DNA from: Treponema sp.
GTDB taxonomy: Bacteria > Spirochaetota > Spirochaetia > Treponematales > Breznakiellaceae
DNA length: 20,361 nt
Assembly: GCA_031266095.1 (NCBI GenBank)
Contig: JAISBR010000210.1
Coordinates: 1 to 20,361, forward strand
Direction: 5' to 3'
The stretch's first letter is position 1; each line of letters begins with the position of its first letter. The notes beneath the pieces were generated by a model. It had not been told where the DNA came from. It saw nothing but the letters and a program-made list of their open reading frames with translations, and searched no databases. The position numbers and the translations under genes were made by a program. Shown here in pieces: positions 13,921-20,361 of the stretch.

Positions 13921-16566
13921 TTACACCAGCCCCCGGGACACCGCGATCCGGATCGCGTCGGCCTTGTTGACCGCCCCCAGTTTGCGGTAAACGCTGCGAA
14001 TAACGCTTTTGACCGTGTTTACCGACAGAGAGGACAGGCCGGCGATTTCTTCCTGGGTCATTCCCTGGGCCATGTTCGCGAGGATCTCCATTTCCCGGCG
14101 GGAAAGGTCTCCCCAGTCGGCGGTTCTTTTTCGAGGCTCCCCGGGCCGATAGTGTTCCGCCACGATAAACCATTTTTTTGCATAGCCCGACGCGTTTCGG
14201 CGGACTCCCTCAAGCCAGTCCCTGGGAAGCGCCGCAGCTTTGTCCTTTAACGCCGCGTCCGCCAGGGCCCGCATATCCTTGCCCAGTTCGGTAAAAGGCA
14301 TATACAGGGCGTTGGGAGCGGCCAGGCCGTAGGCCGTTTCCAGGGCGGCGAAGGCGGCGGCCTTGTCCCGGATCTGATACCAGCATACCGCCTCCAGGAC
14401 TTTTTTCTCGATTCTCCCCAAAACAAAATCCCAAAGGCCGCTCCGCCTTCCCCGGCTTTCCAGAACCGCCAGGGCCGCGTGGTAGCGCTTTTCCGCGAAA
14501 TGGTATTTCGCCTTGACCAGTACTTCAAGGCCAAAGGCTATGGAATTAAGATCGCTTTCCTCAAAATCGTTTTTCAGCCAGGGGGCAAGGCGGTCCGTTT
14601 GGCCTACATGGACATAGTACCAGCCGGCGCAAATATCGTGGACGGTAAAGCGGTTGGGGTAATTCGGCTCCTCAAGCTGGGCTTCGGCCTGCTGTAATAT
14701 CCCCTCGATAGCCTCGTAATTCCCCCGGGTCAGGCTGATCCGCAAAAGGTAAAACAGCGCCCGGTTTTCGGTTTCATACTGTTTCCCCTGCCGGGCGTTT
14801 TCGAGGGCCCGGAGGACGTGCTGTTCCGCCCCGGCTATATCGCCCCGGAAAAAGGCCAGCTCTCCCCGGCACAGATCGTCCATCCCCAGGGCGCAGCCCC
14901 CGAAGGTGACCGACACATAGGGAACCGCCGCACTTATGGCCTCTATGTACTTTTCCATTTCCCCCGCTTCCGCGGTGTTTACCCGGCAGAGATAGGAACT
15001 GAGGGCAATTATCGACATGGGAGGCCCGACTTTAAACTGGTTACATTCATAATACTGCCGGGCCGTTTCAAAATAATGGACATAGTCATAGTCCCTGGTA
15101 TAGGAACAGGTGTTCATGCCGACAAAGCCCAGGAGATTGTAACAACCCGTCAAGGTCCGGTATGCGGCGGGAGAAGGCGGCTGAGTTTCCAGTTTGGCGA
15201 TAACCGCCAGCAGTTCCTCCCTGGATCTGTCGAACATCTCAAGGGTCAGGTAAAGCCCCGTGCGAATCACCTGGGCCGTGGCAATGCGGTCGTATATCTC
15301 GGCGGGCGCCCGTTCCATGATTTCCAGCAGCATCCGCGCGGTCCGGTTCGGCAGTATCGCGGACATAGTTTCGACTACGCCGATCAGATGTTCATAATCC
15401 CCGGCCTTTTCGTAATAGTTGATCGCGTCGAGTTTTTGGTTGTTGGCCGCGCACCAGGCGGCGGCCTTTTGGTAGACCCCCCGCTTTTCATCTTCGGAAA
15501 GTTCCCCCTGCTTTCCGTTTAAATATTCCAGAAGCAGATGATGAATCCGGTACGCGTTCTGGTAGCTGTCAAAACGGATAAAGGAGACGATCTGTTCCAT
15601 CTCCTCAAGGAGCGCTTCGCCGGAAGCGCCCCTCCCGGCTTTGGGGGATTTGGCGGACGTTGGAGATTCGGTGACCGCCGTGGACTTGGTACCCGCCGGA
15701 TCCCCGGCGGCGATCTCCCGGATCAGATCCAGTGCGAGATGTTCCACCAGGGACAGCTTGATGAGGAATTTCCGTAAATCGGGAGATATGACCGAAATAA
15801 TTTCGCTTTCTATCAGGCGGAAAATATTCGCCCGCATCGCATGCGGTACATAAGGCGTTCCCGGGGTATTTTTCAGGGACAGCCCCGCCAGGTGTATGGC
15901 GAAGGCCCATCCTTCGGTATCGTAATATATAGAAGAGATTGTCTGAGGCGGAGGCAAAATATTCTGGATGTGGAAATATTCCAGCATTTCTTCCTGACTG
16001 AACCGGAGGTCGTCTTCGGTAATCCTGCCCAAAAGCCCCTTGGAGAGGAGTTTTGTTAAATTGATGGACGGTTCGGTCCGGGATATGAGGATCGAGGTGA
16101 TACTGGGGAAAGACGCGGTAATCGAACGTTCCAAAAAACGCAGGACCGCCTTGTCGTGGATAAGATGAAAATCGTCGTATACAAAGATGTATTTTACATC
16201 GGTCCGGGTTTCTTCCCGGGGAATGGTCACATAACGATCCCATTCCCGTTCCGTCTCGGGAAAATCGATATTTACCAGCCTGGCGGCGGCCTCCTTGTTG
16301 CCCACGGAAACCCCGGTGATAAAATTTTCCCAAAAACGCTTGCCGATATTATCACGTTCGGACAACTGCATCCAGCAGGTCAGGGCGTCATAATCGCGGA
16401 CAAAGGAATAGACCGCGTGGGTTTTCCCGTACCCTGCGCCCGCGCTGACAATGACTACGGGATTTTGTACCGCCTTTTCCAGCAGCCGGTTTATCCGGGG
16501 CCGTTCCAGATAGATCTGACTTCCCGAAGCTATGGGTACATTACTGTGAAAAAGTCGTTTCGGCAT
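13921..16566 (-). CDS. MalT-like LuxR family transcriptional regulator
   Basis: An 881-residue STAND-type regulator. The N-terminal ATPase has Walker A GAGYGKT (43-49) and a Walker B-like YIFVYDD (126-132). The middle (about 330-810) is helical and TPR-like (AAAWCAANNQKLDAINYYEKAGDY). The C-terminus (about 815-881) is a LuxR helix-turn-helix: LSRREMEILANMAQGMTQEEI, then LSVNTVKSVIRSVYRKLGA. MalT-type proteins bind ATP and an inducer, oligomerise and activate promoters. A Ser/Thr/Gly-rich insert at about 295-320 looks like a flexible linker. AAGGGA precedes ATG 16566. No adjacent target gene is obvious; DUF1015 follows downstream. Confidence 0.95.
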   Translation of the reverse strand: MPKRLFHSNVPIASGSQIYLERPRINRLLEKAVQNPVVIVSAGAGYGKTHAVYSFVRDYDALTCWMQLSERDNIGKRFWENFITGVSVGNKEAAARLVNIDFPETEREWDRYVTIPREETRTDVKYIFVYDDFHLIHDKAVLRFLERSITASFPSITSILISRTEPSINLTKLLSKGLLGRITEDDLRFSQEEMLEYFHIQNILPPPQTISSIYYDTEGWAFAIHLAGLSLKNTPGTPYVPHAMRANIFRLIESEIISVISPDLRKFLIKLSLVEHLALDLIREIAAGDPAGTKSTAVTESPTSAKSPKAGRGASGEALLEEMEQIVSFIRFDSYQNAYRIHHLLLEYLNGKQGELSEDEKRGVYQKAAAWCAANNQKLDAINYYEKAGDYEHLIGVVETMSAILPNRTARMLLEIMERAPAEIYDRIATAQVIRTGLYLTLEMFDRSREELLAVIAKLETQPPSPAAYRTLTGCYNLLGFVGMNTCSYTRDYDYVHYFETARQYYECNQFKVGPPMSIIALSSYLCRVNTAEAGEMEKYIEAISAAVPYVSVTFGGCALGMDDLCRGELAFFRGDIAGAEQHVLRALENARQGKQYETENRALFYLLRISLTRGNYEAIEGILQQAEAQLEEPNYPNRFTVHDICAGWYYVHVGQTDRLAPWLKNDFEESDLNSIAFGLEVLVKAKYHFAEKRYHAALAVLESRGRRSGLWDFVLGRIEKKVLEAVCWYQIRDKAAAFAALETAYGLAAPNALYMPFTELGKDMRALADAALKDKAAALPRDWLEGVRRNASGYAKKWFIVAEHYRPGEPRKRTADWGDLSRREMEILANMAQGMTQEEIAGLSSLSVNTVKSVIRSVYRKLGAVNKADAIRIAVSRGLV

Positions 16567-16655
16567 CTTTTTCCCTTACCAACAGGTAACAAAGCCTTTT
16601 AAAACAAGGGCTTCTCGGAACTGTCAATGAGCAAGAGCGGAATGTCAGGGCAACG

Positions 16656-16790
16656 TCATTTAACTTTGCCGAACAAGACATCACGAAGAAAATCGTCGCT
16701 GAGGGTAGCCCGGAACATTTTGCGGCTCAGTCCAAACCGTTTTTCCGGAACGCCGGTTTTCCGCAGCAGATATAATGCTGTTTTCCTTTT
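16656..16790 (-). pseudogene. 3' fragment of a decayed gene
   Basis: Following an in-frame TAA, 44 codons read protein-like (KTALYLLRKTGVPEKRFGLS..MFRATLSDDFLRDVLFGK) and stop at 16656. No start codon or ribosome site exists. The pattern of a Gly-Leu-Ser turn then a helix resembles the tail of glycerol-1-phosphate or other iron-type alcohol dehydrogenases, but this is a weak match. It explains most of the 290-bp gap between the regulator and the binding-protein gene; the remainder shows nothing. Confidence 0.35.
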
Positions 16791-16857
16791 TTAATTATCG
16801 TCAATTACCGTATACAGTATAAGGCCGGGACTAAACTTGACAGGGCGGGCGCCGAAT

Positions 16858-17811
16858 TCAGGGCAGGTTCTCTTGGTTGATGATCTCGATCCCTGTGTCA
16901 ATTGAAGTTGAGGTATATCCCGTCTTTCTGAGGGCTATCAGGGAACGGACCGCCTCATAGCCGATCCGTTCGGGGTTGATCGCCAGACTGCACGCGATTA
17001 CCCCTTTGCGGATATTCTCCAGTACCCCCGGATCCCTGCCGAAACCGATGACTTGTACCCGGCCCACTATATTCAGATCGATCAGGGTCTGGGCGGCGGC
17101 AATGGTATCGTTGGGATCGGTAAAAATGATAGTATTGAAATCAACGGAGTGCTCGGCGCGGAAGAGCCGGGACAGCAGGTCTTCCGCGTCCAGGGGGTTG
17201 AGTTTGGTTTTGAAACCCATAATGGGGGCGGCAAGCCGGCCACCCAGGACGGCGGTGATCCCCATTTCCACCAGTTCCCGTTCACCGTACATGCCCGGCG
17301 ATTTATCGCTGTACACTACCGCCAGCCGGATAGGCCCCTCGTTGATGCCACCCGCGGCAAGCCCCAGCCGCCTGCCCACGTCAAAGTTGTTGTTGCCGAT
17401 AAAGGGCCAGGGCTGATCATTAGGCACATTGTGGTTGATGATCACCGTTGGGATTTGCATGGCGCCGAGTCGATCCAACTGCCGGCGGGCGGTATTATCG
17501 TCCAGGTAGGGACAAACCACGGCCCCGTCAATGCCGGTGTACAGCGCCATTTCCAGTTCGTTTTTCGCCGGGTCTATGGAATGTACCGAGATAGCGGCGT
17601 TAAACTCTGCCGCCGCCTGCTCCGCTCCGGCAATGATCTCGGTAAAAAACGAGTTGCGGTTATCCGGTAAATAAATGGAAAAATGGTAGTTCAGTGAACC
17701 GTCGGAGGGCTGCTGAATATACAATGAGCGGGCTATGGAAAGAGAGCGCAAAAAGGTAATGAGCGCAAGTATACCGAAACAGACAATTCCCGCCCGCAGC
17801 AGGTATTTCAT
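16858..17811 (-). CDS. Membrane-anchored periplasmic sugar-binding-like protein (LacI/RbsB fold)
   Basis: A 317-residue protein with one N-terminal membrane segment (about 5-22) and no lipobox, then a type I periplasmic-binding fold (Peripla_BP_4). Seen: HFSIYLPDNRNSFFTEIIAGAEQAA, GIDGAVVCPYLDD, IPTVIINHNVPNDQ, FIGNNNFDVGRRLGLAA and VIGFGRDPGVLENIRKG. Such proteins bind sugars for ABC importers or act as sensors. No permease or ATPase is adjacent, and the anchor may make it a sensory or accessory subunit. It overlaps the transporter gene by four bases (ATGA), so it is part of that operon. Confidence 0.8.
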   Translation of the reverse strand: MKYLLRAGIVCFGILALITFLRSLSIARSLYIQQPSDGSLNYHFSIYLPDNRNSFFTEIIAGAEQAAAEFNAAISVHSIDPAKNELEMALYTGIDGAVVCPYLDDNTARRQLDRLGAMQIPTVIINHNVPNDQPWPFIGNNNFDVGRRLGLAAGGINEGPIRLAVVYSDKSPGMYGERELVEMGITAVLGGRLAAPIMGFKTKLNPLDAEDLLSRLFRAEHSVDFNTIIFTDPNDTIAAAQTLIDLNIVGRVQVIGFGRDPGVLENIRKGVIACSLAINPERIGYEAVRSLIALRKTGYTSTSIDTGIEIINQENLP

Positions 17812-19106
17812 GGGGATAGTATAAACGACTTGGGCAGTATTCCGATAGCCGCCGGCCCGAGGACCGCTGTCAGAGCCGTCATCCCCGCAAGCAGCAATAG
17901 GCTTTTCGCGTTTCGTTCTGGTCTCTCCGGCGGGACCCCTGGTCCCTCAGGCGCGGCCTCCAGTTCCAGCAGCAGCCGATCAATCCCCTCAATTATATGC
18001 CCCCGGCGGAACGAGGCCCGCCGTTCCCGCATTTGTTCCAGTATACGGAACGATTCACCCAGCAGGTTGCCCAGTCCGCCGGGAAGCCGTATATCGGGCT
18101 TGACGCAGGCCCCGGAAAGCATTACCAGCCCTTCCAGGGTGACGGCTCTTCCCAGTCCCCCGATCAAGCTTCCCTGTGTTATGCGCAGCGGCCCCCACGC
18201 GGCCAGAATTTTCCCGTAAGGCGCGAGCAGGTTGCAAAATACGATTCCCGCCATAATCAGCGCGCTTATAAGGGGATTGTATTTCTTGCCGGAAAGCCAG
18301 GCAAGAAAACAGAAAAAAACGAACTGGGGAATACGGAGCAGCGTTGATGGACTAAATAGAAAAAACATCGCCATCAGGAGGCCGGCAATACAAAGTTCGT
18401 CGCTGTTGAACCGATCATTCCACCGCTGCCGCCGGAGGAAACGGCGCGCCTCGGCGGTTTTCGGCCCGGCCTGGGGCGCTGGGACTACAGCGGGCCTTTC
18501 CGTGGACACGCCGCCGGCTTTGGACGCGCCGGCAAGCGCGGCCCCGCTGTCCCCTGCTTGCCTGCTCCCGGTATGTTGGGCATACCATTGGGAACGGCGG
18601 CAGAAGGCCTCGCAGAAGAGGCCCAGTCCGGCGCCGCTGATAAAGCCTGAAACGAGAAAAGGGGGAACCAGAAAACGCAGGCCCGTGCCGAACACAAAAT
18701 ATCGCGCCAAAAGGAGCTGCACGCCGTTGGAAAGCATGGCCCCGGCGCAGCCGATACCGGTAAAGCCCACGTGTTTTGTTCCCATAATACGGCGCATACC
18801 ATACATGAGCGCGGCGGACGCAAAGGTCCCCGCGAGTGAAAACAAGAAAACATACGAAAAAAGGGAAGCGGAGATAATTCCCTGGCCGATGACCTTGAGC
18901 AGCGCCAAGAGGAAAAAATCCCCCGGACCGAAAATGTCTAGCGCCAGCAGCAGGGGCAGATTTGCCAGGCCTATCCGCATAAAGGGGAGCGGCTTGGGGA
19001 TCAGGTATTCAACAGCCGATAAAAAAAGACAAAGACTCCCCAGCAGTGCCCGGGTACGGCGCTCCGCCCTACCAGGCCGCGGCGTCAACATCGGTTCCAT
19101 TATCAT
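17808..19106 (-). CDS. Gx transporter family membrane protein with extra C-terminal membrane module
   Basis: A 432-residue integral membrane protein. The N-terminal half (about 15-175) reads as the Gx transporter family (PF07456, formerly heptaprenyl diphosphate synthase component I): LPFMRIGLANLPLLLAL, LLKVIGQGI, LAGTFASAALMYGM, GFTGIGCAGAMLSNGVQLLLARY. A low-complexity linker follows (about 180-225). A second hydrophobic block (about 238-350) contains SGKKYNPLISALIM, FCNLLAPYGKIL and RITQGSLIGGLGRAVTLEGL, which I do not recognise. The tail is charged. The substrate is unknown. The start could be ATG 19106, 19100 or 19091, and all overlap the end of the upstream gene. Confidence 0.8.
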   Translation of the reverse strand: MIMEPMLTPRPGRAERRTRALLGSLCLFLSAVEYLIPKPLPFMRIGLANLPLLLALDIFGPGDFFLLALLKVIGQGIISASLFSYVFLFSLAGTFASAALMYGMRRIMGTKHVGFTGIGCAGAMLSNGVQLLLARYFVFGTGLRFLVPPFLVSGFISGAGLGLFCEAFCRRSQWYAQHTGSRQAGDSGAALAGASKAGGVSTERPAVVPAPQAGPKTAEARRFLRRQRWNDRFNSDELCIAGLLMAMFFLFSPSTLLRIPQFVFFCFLAWLSGKKYNPLISALIMAGIVFCNLLAPYGKILAAWGPLRITQGSLIGGLGRAVTLEGLVMLSGACVKPDIRLPGGLGNLLGESFRILEQMRERRASFRRGHIIEGIDRLLLELEAAPEGPGVPPERPERNAKSLLLLAGMTALTAVLGPAAIGILPKSFILSP

Positions 19107-19551
19107 TACCGGCGGCGCCCCGGTCCGGCGCGGGGGTCTCTTCGTCGATAAAGGCCATCACCCTGTTAGGGAGGCAGGCCGTCCACTGACCCGGCGAATG
19201 GATGATCCCTGCGGCAACACAGGTCTGGTTCGTGCAGGGAGACGAAAGGATCCGCGCCGTACCGTTTTTAATTTCGACTATGGTTTCTCCCAGGGGACCC
19301 GCCACCGTTACGGTTTCAGCCGCGTCCCGGGGGAATATCCATCCGCCGCTTTCACCTTTTACCTTTATCGTGTACTGAGTCCCCGTACCGGAATACGCGA
19401 AAATAAAAGATGCCGCAGCCGCGCAAAAAGCCGCAATCAGAATACCGCAGTCAACCAAGCCAAAAACCCGTTTATGCGGGAAAGGTGGAACGCGAACCGA
19501 AGGTTCGACGGGGTATGGTTGTTCTCGTAAGGTATTGGACTCTGGTTTCAT
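19069..19551 (-). CDS. NusG domain II-containing protein (start rewritten by a repeat)
   Basis: A 160-residue protein with one membrane anchor (about 30-52) and an extracytoplasmic NusG domain II (PF07009). The family's cysteine pattern is kept: SSPCTNQTCVAAG (Cys106, Cys111) and GQWTACLPNRV (Cys126). NusG_II proteins commonly sit next to Gx transporters, and the pair is thought to work in redox or cofactor transport. The first 20 or so residues (MKPESNTLREQPYP..) are read from a copy of the palindromic repeat, so the ATG at 19551 is not ancestral, and upstream of it is ygiQ-derived sequence in the same frame. No good ribosome site precedes it; the true start may be elsewhere. Confidence 0.8.
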   Translation of the reverse strand: MKPESNTLREQPYPVEPSVRVPPFPHKRVFGLVDCGILIAAFCAAAASFIFAYSGTGTQYTIKVKGESGGWIFPRDAAETVTVAGPLGETIVEIKNGTARILSSPCTNQTCVAAGIIHSPGQWTACLPNRVMAFIDEETPAPDRGAAGNDNGTDVDAAAW

Positions 19552-19567
19552 ACCCGTATAACCGCCC
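19512..19567. repeat. Dispersed palindromic repeat, second copy
   Basis: This 56-bp stretch aligns with 1053-1107 with a handful of differences: GGTATG.TTGTTCTC, then GGTATTGG.CTC, GGTTT.ATACC and TAT.ACCGC. It lies between the broken ygiQ and the NusG_II gene and contains that gene's predicted ATG (19549-19551). Confidence 0.75.
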
Positions 19568-19587
19568 CCAAGGGAGCGCCATGCCGC

Positions 19588-19733
19588 GAATGAGGGATGA
19601 TCGACATAAGCGTCACCGGAAACAAAACAAAATCACAGACTTCCCATCCCCGCCTGTTCATATCACGACATCCGGCCTGTTTAGCGGCAGGAAGGGAGAT
19701 GGGAAGAAAATCGTCCGCTTTACACGCCAACAA
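19588..19733 (-). pseudogene. ygiQ-like radical SAM protein (UPF0313), truncated and frameshifted
   Basis: Only the N-terminus of this roughly 600-residue radical-SAM family remains. The first frame gives KADDFLPISLPAAKQAG and RRGWEVCDFVL. A one-base loss near 19623 then shifts the frame to VSGDAYVDHPSF, and together they form the conserved family start FLPIS...GW..CDFVLVSGDAYVDHPSFG. The match ends at 19588 and repeat sequence follows. The CxxxCxxC cluster and the rest are gone. It begins within the end of the Nfu gene, so it was the next gene of that operon. Confidence 0.8.
19640..19706. repeat. 9-bp inverted repeat within ygiQ remnant
   Basis: CTTCCCATC (19640-19648) and GATGGGAAG (19698-19706) are exact complements about 50 bases apart, after the Nfu stop. 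On the minus strand a T-rich run follows. It could act as a terminator for the Nfu gene, but both arms are part of the ygiQ coding remnant, so pairing may be chance. Confidence 0.25.
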
Positions 19734-19944
19734 CGGCAGTAACCTGGGGCACTTCCTTTTTGAGATAATTTTCGATTCCCATTTTAAGGGTCATCTGGGC
19801 CATTGGACAGCCGCCGCACGCGCCGGTCAGCTTTACCAAAACGGTCCCGTCTTCGGAAATGGAAACAAATTCCACATCCCCGCCATCGGCCTGCAAAGAA
19901 GGCCGCACATTATCTAAAGCAGTTTTCACCTGTTCTTCCAGCAT
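19720..19944 (-). CDS. Nfu/NifU C-terminal-domain Fe-S scaffold protein
   Basis: A 74-residue protein made only of the NifU C-terminal domain. It has LQADGGDVEFV and the cluster-binding CGGCPMAQMTLKMGIE with Cys43 and Cys46. Such proteins carry a 4Fe-4S cluster between two subunits and pass it to target apo-proteins. The length is normal for a stand-alone Nfu domain. ATG 19944 has AGGAG six bases upstream. It was probably co-transcribed with ygiQ, itself an Fe-S protein, before that gene was lost. Confidence 0.95.
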   Translation of the reverse strand: MLEEQVKTALDNVRPSLQADGGDVEFVSISEDGTVLVKLTGACGGCPMAQMTLKMGIENYLKKEVPQVTAVVGV

Positions 19945-20003
19945 TGTTTACTCCTACTAGTAAATATACCGATAATCCCAAAAAATGGCAATGCGAGCAG
20001 GGT

Positions 20004-20114
20004 TCAGAATGCCTGTTGGCTCATGCGGGTTGCTTCTTTCAGTTTCGGGAAGAACCGTTCAAGGACGTTTTGGGTACTTTCCTTAATACCCCTCCTGTTT
20101 TCCGGTGTATCACC
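20004..20114 (-). pseudogene. 3' fragment of an unidentified gene
   Basis: After an in-frame TAG, about 36 codons read protein-like (GIKESTQNVLERFFPKLKEATRMSQQAF) and end at a TGA at 20004. There is no start codon. The helical end could belong to a transcriptional regulator, but the match is too short to name. It lies between Nfu and the transposase and was probably cut when the insertion sequence arrived. Confidence 0.3.
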
Positions 20115-20231
20115 CTAGAGAAAACAAAAAAGAGAAAAATCTTGCAAAAATCGCTTGACTTTTCTCATAGACGACCTTGCGGTTAAAAATTGCTGTGGGT
20201 CAAGAATAGCATACAGGTTTTGCCAGTCCGC

Positions 20232-20248
20232 ATGGTGACTGTCACCAT
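20232..20248. repeat. Perfect palindrome ATGGTGAC-T-GTCACCAT
   Basis: An 8-bp perfect inverted repeat with a single central base, 40 bp upstream of the transposase start. It may be part of the insertion-sequence end or an operator. The true terminal repeat of the element cannot be set without its other end. Confidence 0.5.
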
Positions 20249-20288
20249 AGGCGTTAACTTAAGAGAGAAAGTATGGTAAAACTTCAGT

Positions 20289-20361
20289 ATGGGAACAGGG
20301 AACTATGAGTTTGAACAAATACTGAAATTGCTGCCCGAAGGCTGGGAAGCAAAAGCGAAAG
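20289..20361 (+). CDS. IS4-like transposase, 5' end (runs off the window)
   Basis: The last 73 bases open with ATG and read MGTGNYEFEQILKLLPEGWE then AKAK, without a stop. The FEQILKLLPEGWEAKAK pattern is typical of the start of IS4-family transposases seen in many copies in gut bacteria. The DDE catalytic domain lies beyond the window. Two nearby ATGs (20272 and 20304) open only very short frames. There is no strong ribosome site, which is common for transposases. Confidence 0.6.
   Translation, partial: MGTGNYEFEQILKLLPEGWEAKAK

Noticed and set aside
15605..16333. 242-codon minus-strand frame inside the LuxR-type regulator
   Set aside because: An alternative frame of a gene with full-length domain support.
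18232..19530. 432-codon plus-strand frame
   Set aside because: Antisense to the Gx transporter and NusG_II genes; Arg/Pro-rich composition typical of a GC-rich shadow frame.

Overview
The window looks like a spirochaete chromosome, most likely a Treponema of the termite-gut or host-associated kind. This is inferred from gene content (a NusG-domain-II protein next to a Gx-type transporter, a MalT-like LuxR regulator, small CsgG/LpoB-like lipoproteins with relaxed lipoboxes, DUF1015), not from a marker gene. The coding core is moderately GC-rich and almost all on the minus strand. The left end (about 1-3500) is clearly more AT-rich and holds accessory DNA.

Layout, left to right. 1-337 is intergenic DNA full of small perfect hairpins, ending in a 77-bp segment with IS-like inverted ends. 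359-1070 (+) is an MNT nucleotidyltransferase/HEPN toxin-antitoxin pair. 1321-3457 (-) holds one small exported protein and two tandem CsgG/LpoB-like lipoproteins that share a near-identical C-terminal block. 3591-4256 (-) is an Fn3-like protein of unknown role, followed by a 21-bp minisatellite and a run of 20 G. 5019-6688 (-) is a graveyard: a PfkB-kinase 5' half, a glycyl-radical-enzyme 3' half and the first codons of a sugar-alcohol dehydrogenase, joined by deletions. 6695-12017 (-) is a tight operon: UDG-like protein, pRiA4b-ORF3-domain protein, PTS EIIA, transketolase, then the broken kinase. A tRNA-Leu(CAA) lies at 12136-12218 (-). 12385-16566 (-) holds DUF1015 and a MalT-like LuxR regulator. 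16858-19551 (-) is a NusG_II / Gx transporter / membrane-anchored periplasmic-binding-protein operon. 19720-19944 (-) is an Nfu-type Fe-S scaffold followed by a broken ygiQ. The window ends in the 5' end of an IS4-like transposase (+).

How the genes fit together. The EIIA, transketolase, PfkB kinase, glycyl radical enzyme and dehydrogenase run in one direction and look like the remains of a PTS-linked sugar or sugar-alcohol catabolic locus. Only the EIIA and transketolase end is still intact. NusG_II plus Gx transporter is a recurrent pair of uncertain substrate.

The main unusual signal is a family of short palindromic repeats built on GGTATTAAACC. A member or fragment sits at the break between the kinase and the glycyl radical enzyme, between the broken ygiQ and the NusG_II gene (where it now supplies that gene's predicted start codon), and at the 3' end of the HEPN toxin gene (where it supplies the stop codon). 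These repeats appear to act as deletion and fusion points that rewrite gene ends. Other notable signals are a possible leaderless promoter for the MNT gene made from an IS-like end, a gene-conversion tract between the two lipoproteins, and the G20 tract beside the minisatellite.
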